From JACTOJ01 sp032335695 (GTDB lineage Bacteria > Bacillota > Clostridia > Clostridiales > Clostridiaceae), in contig NZ_JACTOJ010000014.1 of NCBI RefSeq assembly GCF_032335695.1, positions 58,530 to 122,529 on the forward strand: DNA of 64,000 nt, given 5' to 3'. The notes beneath the pieces were generated by a model, which saw only the letters and a list, made by a program, of their open reading frames with translations, was not told where the DNA came from and did not search any database. Of this stretch, positions 59,960-64,000 are shown in pieces. How positions within the stretch are numbered: the first letter of the stretch is position 1; every line of letters starts with the position of its first letter. The position numbers and the translations under genes are program-made.

Positions 59960-60492
59960 ATGCCAATATTTCAAAATCAGATCACCATTACAAAAAAGGT
60001 TCTAAAAGAAGCAGGCCATGCTCTATATAAAATATATAACAAAAAATATCGTGTTTTAATTTTAGTTTAGTAATAAGTATTTTTATAGCTATATTCAATA
60101 TTTGTGGTTATGTCTTGGAAGGAATAAACTTTGACAACATTCTATTTTCTTTTTTACTAGTAATCTTTGTGTTTAAGTTTTTCAAAGGATATATATCAAA
60201 AGTAAATAAAATTTATAAAAATTATAATCATATTTATGGAGACTCTCCAAAGTTAACTATCAGTTTTTATGCTTCTAATTTAGAGATTACTTCTTCTCGC
60301 TCCTCTCTAAAACTAGATTACTCTCAGTTATCAAAAATGATTGATACGGAAAACTTATTTATACTAATGGCTGGAATATCTATAGCTGCTATTGTTGATA
60401 AAGATAATTTTACCACTGGAGAATTTAATGACTTTCTAGCTTTTATTCAACATAAGTGTGAACACTTGCCTTGGATAGTGTATGCTTATTAG
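59960..60492 (+). pseudogene. YcxB-like membrane protein gene with a frameshift
   Basis: Two frames must be joined. The first (from ATG 59960) reads MPIFQNQITITKKVLKEAGH and stops at TAG 60068-60070. The second is open from 60040 and reads through two membrane helices (LVISIFIAIFNICGYV, ILFSFLLVIFVFKFF) to KVNKIYKNYNHIYG, then a soluble domain (LTISFYASNLEITSSRSSLK, LFILMAGISIAAIVDKDNFT) and stop 60490-60492. Together this is the complete YcxB-like layout (short soluble start, two helices, beta-rich domain). A single-base indel between 60040 and 60070 explains the break; sequencing error is possible. The only start in the second frame is a weak TTG at 60115, which would lose the first helix. 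Confidence 0.65.
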
Positions 60493-60842
60493 TATGTAAT
60501 AAAAAGCTTGTTAACTTATAGTTATAAATAATAGTTGCTTGACTAAATTTAATATAATATCTATAAAATATGAATTACTTACTCTAAGTTAATATTTTAT
60601 GTCTGTTCTACAATTACCTATCATATGAATCTTCTGGGCTTTACTTTCATTCTCGTAGCTAATTGTATATTTTTCAATTTTATCGGTAAGATTTATTATT
60701 TTCAATTCTTATAATTATTTTATTACTTGTAAAAATCAATGAACTAGCCACTCGTTTTTCAGCTAGTTCATTTTAATCTTTTATCGCTGCATTATTAGCG
60801 TTGTGTCGTAAATTTTAGATAAATTTTCAAATAAAATATATC
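60493..60842. other. 350-bp gene-free tract
   Basis: AT-rich region between the YcxB-like gene and the immunity-gene remnant. ATGAACTAGCCACTCGTTTT followed by TCAGCTAGTTCATTTTA (from about 60740) forms a hairpin (TGAACTAGC/GCTAGTTCA) with a T-rich flank, a plausible terminator. No gene seen. Confidence 0.5.
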
Positions 60843-61020
60843 CTAAAATACAATTAACTCTCCTTGTGGCCAATTGCCTTCCCATCCACAAGGGAAATTT
60901 CCTCCTTCGTATATTGATAACATATTTAAGAAGAATGTTGGCCTATTTTTACATTCTTTATATGCATATTCCATTATTGCTCCTAATAAATCCCACTTAA
61001 CACAATCAATAAAAATATCA
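60843..61020 (-). pseudogene. C-terminal fragment of an immunity-type protein
   Basis: After the stop of the SMI1 gene a different frame is open for 59 codons: DIFIDCVKWDLLGAIMEYAY, KECKNRPTFFLNMLSIYEGG, NFPCGWEGNWPQGELIVF, stop. The pattern of Trp, AY..C.NRP and a closing GWEG.WP.G.LIV strand is typical of small cytosolic proteins in toxin-immunity arrays. There is no start codon or ribosome binding site before MEYAYKE, and a TAG closes the frame upstream. It is a 5'-truncated leftover, probably from recombination with the SMI1 gene end. Confidence 0.55.
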
Positions 61021-61662
61021 TTGAGCTTGTTTTCTTCCTAGCATACTATCAAAAATAGTTTTTGTTAAATCTATACCATCTTCATTTACAACTAATGACC
61101 AATCATAGATATCAACAAAATTTATCCTTGTCCAATTTTGCATTAGTACATCAAAATTTGTTGCTATTTTCAATCCATGTAAATTAGGACCTCCATACAT
61201 TACGTCATGTTCTAACAATACTACAGGTTTATTACTACTTCTTTTGTCTATACAAAATGCATCACCATTGGGGAAAGTTATTATCGGTATCCAATGTATC
61301 CAGTCATCTACCAGTGCCTTTAAGCCTTCATTTTCTTCTTCACAATTTATAAATTCATCTACAGTTGATTTCATATCTGAATACATTTCTTCTATTTTTC
61401 TAGGAGATAAAATATTTATTCTTCCATTCTTACATTGTTTTCCGAATATATTTTCCTCCGTTGTCCATGAAAATCTAACTTGACTTGCATAGTTTAAATA
61501 AAGTTCTCTCAAAGTATAAGGAAATTCTATTCCTATATAACTTTCTATTTTCTTTAACTCATCTGCAGAAACCTTAGAATTTTCTATCGTTTCATTCACT
61601 TCAATTTTATTTGTGAGATTAACCCTATCCTTTACTTCTTCAATAAGTTTAATTAAATTCAT
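61018..61662 (-). CDS. SMI1/KNR4 (SUKH) family immunity protein
   Basis: 214 aa. The SUKH core is clear: SADELKKIESYIGIEFPYTL followed by RELYLNYASQVRF, then IITFPNGDAFCID and WIHWIPIITF. SUKH proteins neutralise many different polymorphic toxins by direct binding. Ending at 61018 and starting 18 bp after the toxin tail at 61681, it is placed like the immunity gene of that lost toxin. An AAGAAGGAA site precedes the ATG. Confidence 0.88.
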   Translation of the reverse strand: MNLIKLIEEVKDRVNLTNKIEVNETIENSKVSADELKKIESYIGIEFPYTLRELYLNYASQVRFSWTTEENIFGKQCKNGRINILSPRKIEEMYSDMKSTVDEFINCEEENEGLKALVDDWIHWIPIITFPNGDAFCIDKRSSNKPVVLLEHDVMYGGPNLHGLKIATNFDVLMQNWTRINFVDIYDWSLVVNEDGIDLTKTIFDSMLGRKQAQ

Positions 61663-61680
61663 ATGTTCCTTCTTCTATCC

Positions 61681-62196
61681 TTATTTTCCATATTGATGAA
61701 TTTTATAACTACTTAAACCATAGTCATCCATCATTTTTCCCGCAAACTGATATATATCTTTTCGCGTAGCATCTGGATTATTATCTATCCACCCCATCCA
61801 TTTTGGATTCCATTGTGCCTTTCCATGAATAAAATTCATATGTTGTCCTACTTCACCAGCTGTTAGTATTTTAATATATTTGTTCATTGTTATAAAAGAT
61901 GGAGATACCTTAATGCTTTTATCATCATATTTTAAAAAAATATATTTTTGAATTTTACTGGACAAATAAAAATACTGCTTCGATTTAGTTATATCAGAGT
62001 TTAATACAAATTCTAATATAGCAGCATCACAATAATGTTATGCTAATAAATCAAGATATACATCAATAAATCCATCTCCCACACTTTTATTTTTTAGTTT
62101 ATCATCAAAATCACTAATTCCATCAATACATTCTTGAAAAATATCAGGAAAAATATTGATGTATGGGTTTACTTTTTCACCATTTACAATTTTCAT
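61681..62196 (-). pseudogene. chimeric immunity/toxin-tail gene with in-frame stop
   Basis: One frame of 172 codons from ATG 62196 (overlapping the previous stop as ATGA) to 61681, with a TAA at 62038-62040 after 52 residues. Before it: MKIVNGEKVNPYINIFPDIF, which reads like an immunity protein start. After it: HYCDAAILEFVLNSDITKSK, then SPSFITMNKYIKIL. From about codon 125 the style changes to GEVGQHMNFIHGKAQWNPKW followed by NPDATRKDIYQFAGKMMDDY, typical of the extreme C terminus of polymorphic toxins (DUF2380-like tails). I infer an immunity gene fused by deletion to the end of a toxin gene, then inactivated. A TTG at 61965 could start a 94-aa product. Confidence 0.6.
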
Positions 62197-62846
62197 ATTA
62201 TATTTCTTACTGGTAATTTATCTAGTTTCAATTCAATGATTTGTTGATTAACAGTTTTTCTTAATTTCTCTGTATCTTGTGTAGATTCCTTAAGTTTCTT
62301 AAACCAGTTATCTACTCCTCCACTTCTCCCAAGGATATCAACTTGGAAAAGAGAAGTTTTACTTTTAATATATCTTTCCACTTCACTTATTATTGCCCCT
62401 TCTCCACTCCATCCTGCTACATATAGCATATACTTAAATACTTCTAATTTAGGACCATCAGGCAAACTATCGCAATATTTTGTTAAATTATCTATTATCA
62501 AATTTATATCAATATCTCCCTCTAAAGGTATTATCGCCTTTGATGTCAATGACATTGATATATCTTTATACTTACCTTCCGGACTTATTGTGGAAATATA
62601 CTTGTTATTATCTGTTATCTCAATTCCTAATGAAACAGTTGGAAACTCCTCAGCTAAATTATGAACATGTAATGTTGGAATATATCTATCTTTATCTGAT
62701 TTAATATGTAATAATACGCCTACTGCTAAAGGTCCCAAAATATTCATTAGCCACATTGGTTTATAAATCTCCATTGATGGATACAATTCTTTCCAATCAT
62801 TTGTGATTTTCTTCTTCATCGTTGTTGTAATCTTCACTCCCATCAT
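62193..62846 (-). CDS. probable immunity protein for the adjacent nuclease toxin
   Basis: 217 aa, soluble. Overlaps the toxin stop by 4 bp (ATGA), the normal layout of toxin and cognate immunity gene. No family recognised; it has a central beta-rich part (IPTLHVHNLAEEFPTVSLGI, ISMSLTSKAIIPLEGDIDI) and a helical C-terminal part with MLYVAGWSGEGAIISEVERY. The start is the first of two adjacent ATGs. Immunity function is inferred from position only. Confidence 0.72.
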   Translation of the reverse strand: MMGVKITTTMKKKITNDWKELYPSMEIYKPMWLMNILGPLAVGVLLHIKSDKDRYIPTLHVHNLAEEFPTVSLGIEITDNNKYISTISPEGKYKDISMSLTSKAIIPLEGDIDINLIIDNLTKYCDSLPDGPKLEVFKYMLYVAGWSGEGAIISEVERYIKSKTSLFQVDILGRSGGVDNWFKKLKESTQDTEKLRKTVNQQIIELKLDKLPVRNII

Positions 62847-63919
62847 GGGTTTACCTCCTTAACATATTGTAAATAGTTAGGTCCATTACTAAATATTTTA
62901 TTGATTTGACTTTGTGATAACCCTCTTCCTGGATTGATTGTAAACTTATAGTCATAAGCTGTGTTATTAATTGTATCTAAAACATCTATTCTAGCGCTTC
63001 CCTTCGTTCCATATTTTGCTGAATTTCTTCTTAGCCATGATGTTTCAGTTTCCAATCCCCTATAACCAAAGATACTTTGATATCTATCTAATAGCTCTTT
63101 AGCATATGAATGCTTAAGTGTACCCGCAACACTACCTGTTCCTCCTATTTTATTGTTAGCTCTAGTGGCTATTTCTTGAACAAGTTGCTCATTAGACATC
63201 TGAGATATCGGAGCTTTAATTACCCCCTTAGTAGCAATACCTTCTTCTTTAATTGCATTTTTCTCTATACTTTTAGCTTTTGATTCACTTTTAAAGAAAC
63301 TCTTTATTACTCCCGGAAACTTTTCAGATTCAGTAAGTACATCTTTGCTTAATTTAAAGCTCGTACCTAATTCTCCCATACTTATCCCATCAATATAATC
63401 CCAAAGAGTTTCTCTATCTATAGGTCCACCATTTAGCTTTATAAACATATCATTATAAAAATCAGCAATACCAGGATCAATAAAATTACCTTCACTACTC
63501 AAAGATTGATTCATTTCATCCCATGCTTTTATAGTTACTGGTGATAGCTGAGGCTTATTTCTTTCTTCATCGCTGCTTTTGTCCTCTTCCCTCCTAGGCT
63601 TTTCACTTCTTTCTCCTACCACATGAATACTTACATTCTTTGAGGTATAGGAGTCAGTCAGCTGTCCCCAAGTTTTAGGTCCAACTATCCCATCTACTAC
63701 TAAGTTATGGCTGCTCTGAAAAGCATTCACTGCTGCTAATGTTTTGTTTCCAAAGATTCCATCTGCCCCGCAGCTTCCTAAATCATATCCCAATGACATT
63801 AGTATGCTCTGCAGTCGCCTTACCTCGTCTCCTGTAGAACCCTTCTTCAGCATTCCATCTATATTATTAGTAAGTGAGCTATCATAGCCGAGGCCACTGA
63901 AAAAGCTTCGCTTTTTCAT
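62843..63919 (-). CDS. polymorphic toxin: peptidoglycan-binding domain plus C-terminal nuclease-like domain
   Basis: 358 aa. N-terminal PG_binding_1 domain (about 24-90): KKGSTGDEVRRLQSILMSLG, DGIFGNKTLAAVNAFQ, DGIVGPKTWGQL. Then a charged, low-complexity linker (about 95-125), a middle helical part, and a C-terminal toxin module (about 265-358). The module has AKELLDRYQSIFGYRGLETE, then SARIDVLDT and AYDYKFTINPG: Asp312, Asp323 and Lys325 fit the (D)-Xn-(D/E)-X-K core of the PD-(D/E)XK nuclease fold. No Sec signal. The ATG at 63919 lacks a Shine-Dalgarno site and a TAG closes the frame 21 bp further upstream, so the N terminus may be secondarily shortened. Confidence 0.75.
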   Translation of the reverse strand: MKKRSFFSGLGYDSSLTNNIDGMLKKGSTGDEVRRLQSILMSLGYDLGSCGADGIFGNKTLAAVNAFQSSHNLVVDGIVGPKTWGQLTDSYTSKNVSIHVVGERSEKPRREEDKSSDEERNKPQLSPVTIKAWDEMNQSLSSEGNFIDPGIADFYNDMFIKLNGGPIDRETLWDYIDGISMGELGTSFKLSKDVLTESEKFPGVIKSFFKSESKAKSIEKNAIKEEGIATKGVIKAPISQMSNEQLVQEIATRANNKIGGTGSVAGTLKHSYAKELLDRYQSIFGYRGLETETSWLRRNSAKYGTKGSARIDVLDTINNTAYDYKFTINPGRGLSQSQINKIFSNGPNYLQYVKEVNP

Positions 63920-63945
63920 GAAGAATTTAGCTAAATGCTAAATAG

Positions 63946-63987
63946 AGCACGAAGCATTTCACGATTTAGTAAAATATTTCGTGCTCT
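63946..63987. repeat. imperfect inverted repeat upstream of the toxin gene
   Basis: GAGCACGAA-GC-ATTT and AAAT-AT-TTCGTGCTC: 9-bp outer arms and a 4-bp inner pair, loop of about 12 nt. It lies 27 bp upstream of the toxin start and could be a terminator of the upstream gene on the minus strand or a recombination junction. Confidence 0.5.
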
Positions 63988-64000
63988 TCCCTTTTTCTAT

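Noticed and set aside
1..64000. tRNA, rRNA or complete insertion sequence
   Set aside because: No cloverleaf with CCA-type ends, no rRNA-like conserved stretches and no transposase motif were seen on either strand.

Overview
The window is low-GC, tightly packed DNA from an endospore-forming, motile firmicute, most likely Clostridium sensu stricto. The support is an H-type small acid-soluble spore protein (3233-3409), a Spo0A-family regulator (51871-52683), two chemotaxis transducers, a Clostridium-style RRNPP peptide-sensing regulator, purine-rich AGGAGG ribosome binding sites and strong A/T codon bias. I do not assign a species. There is no rRNA, tRNA, transposase gene or CRISPR array. Most genes are on the minus strand.

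Layout, left to right. 0-5.5 kb: YaaA and two aldo/keto reductases, sspH, and a membrane chemotaxis receptor. 5.6-15.8 kb: a six-gene minus-strand operon, MoxR-type AAA+ ATPase, DUF5682, VWA/MIDAS protein, double SWIM zinc-finger protein, a 110-aa helical protein and a giant DUF4132 protein. It is related to the uncharacterised E. coli yehL/M/P/Q and yehI set. 15.9-19 kb: a LysR regulator divergent from leuCD. 19-22.5 kb: a soluble chemotaxis-type sensor, a decayed Uma2-type gene, and an RRNPP-type HTH/TPR regulator followed by two previously uncalled, duplicated 38-41 aa propeptide genes. These three genes look like a complete quorum-sensing cassette. 22.6-29.8 kb: two ABC-transporter operons with their own regulators (ArsR and GntR/YtrA types) and visible operators.

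29.9-41.5 kb: a P-type Ca2+ ATPase, a NUDIX hydrolase, an ABC-F gene with an elaborate attenuator leader, a D-aminopeptidase, a methyltransferase, a SulP transporter, a small kinase, and an SDR/ArsR pair. 41.5-47.5 kb: a gene-poor AT-rich spacer, then a methionine-uptake operon (aminotransferase, MetQ, MetN, MetI) joined to a GlcD-type FAD oxidase. 47.6-59.8 kb: NAD-isocitrate dehydrogenase, PlsC, a holin-like protein, small secreted proteins, a Spo0A paralogue outside its usual context, a CNNM/CorC-type protein, an AEC transporter, a hydroxyacid dehydrogenase, a transglutaminase-like membrane protein and a GNAT acetyltransferase. This part is sprinkled with a roughly 51-bp MITE-like palindrome.

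59.9-64 kb: an accessory tract with a frameshifted YcxB-like gene and a decaying polymorphic toxin/immunity array. The array holds a peptidoglycan-binding PD-(D/E)XK-like nuclease toxin, a likely immunity gene, a chimeric immunity/toxin-tail gene with a nonsense codon, an SMI1/KNR4 immunity protein and an immunity-gene fragment.

The best candidates for undescribed biology are the twin-peptide RRNPP module, the six-gene MoxR/VWA/SWIM/DUF4132 operon, the ABC-F leader and the palindromic repeat family. All functional calls come from reading motifs by eye; no database search was run.
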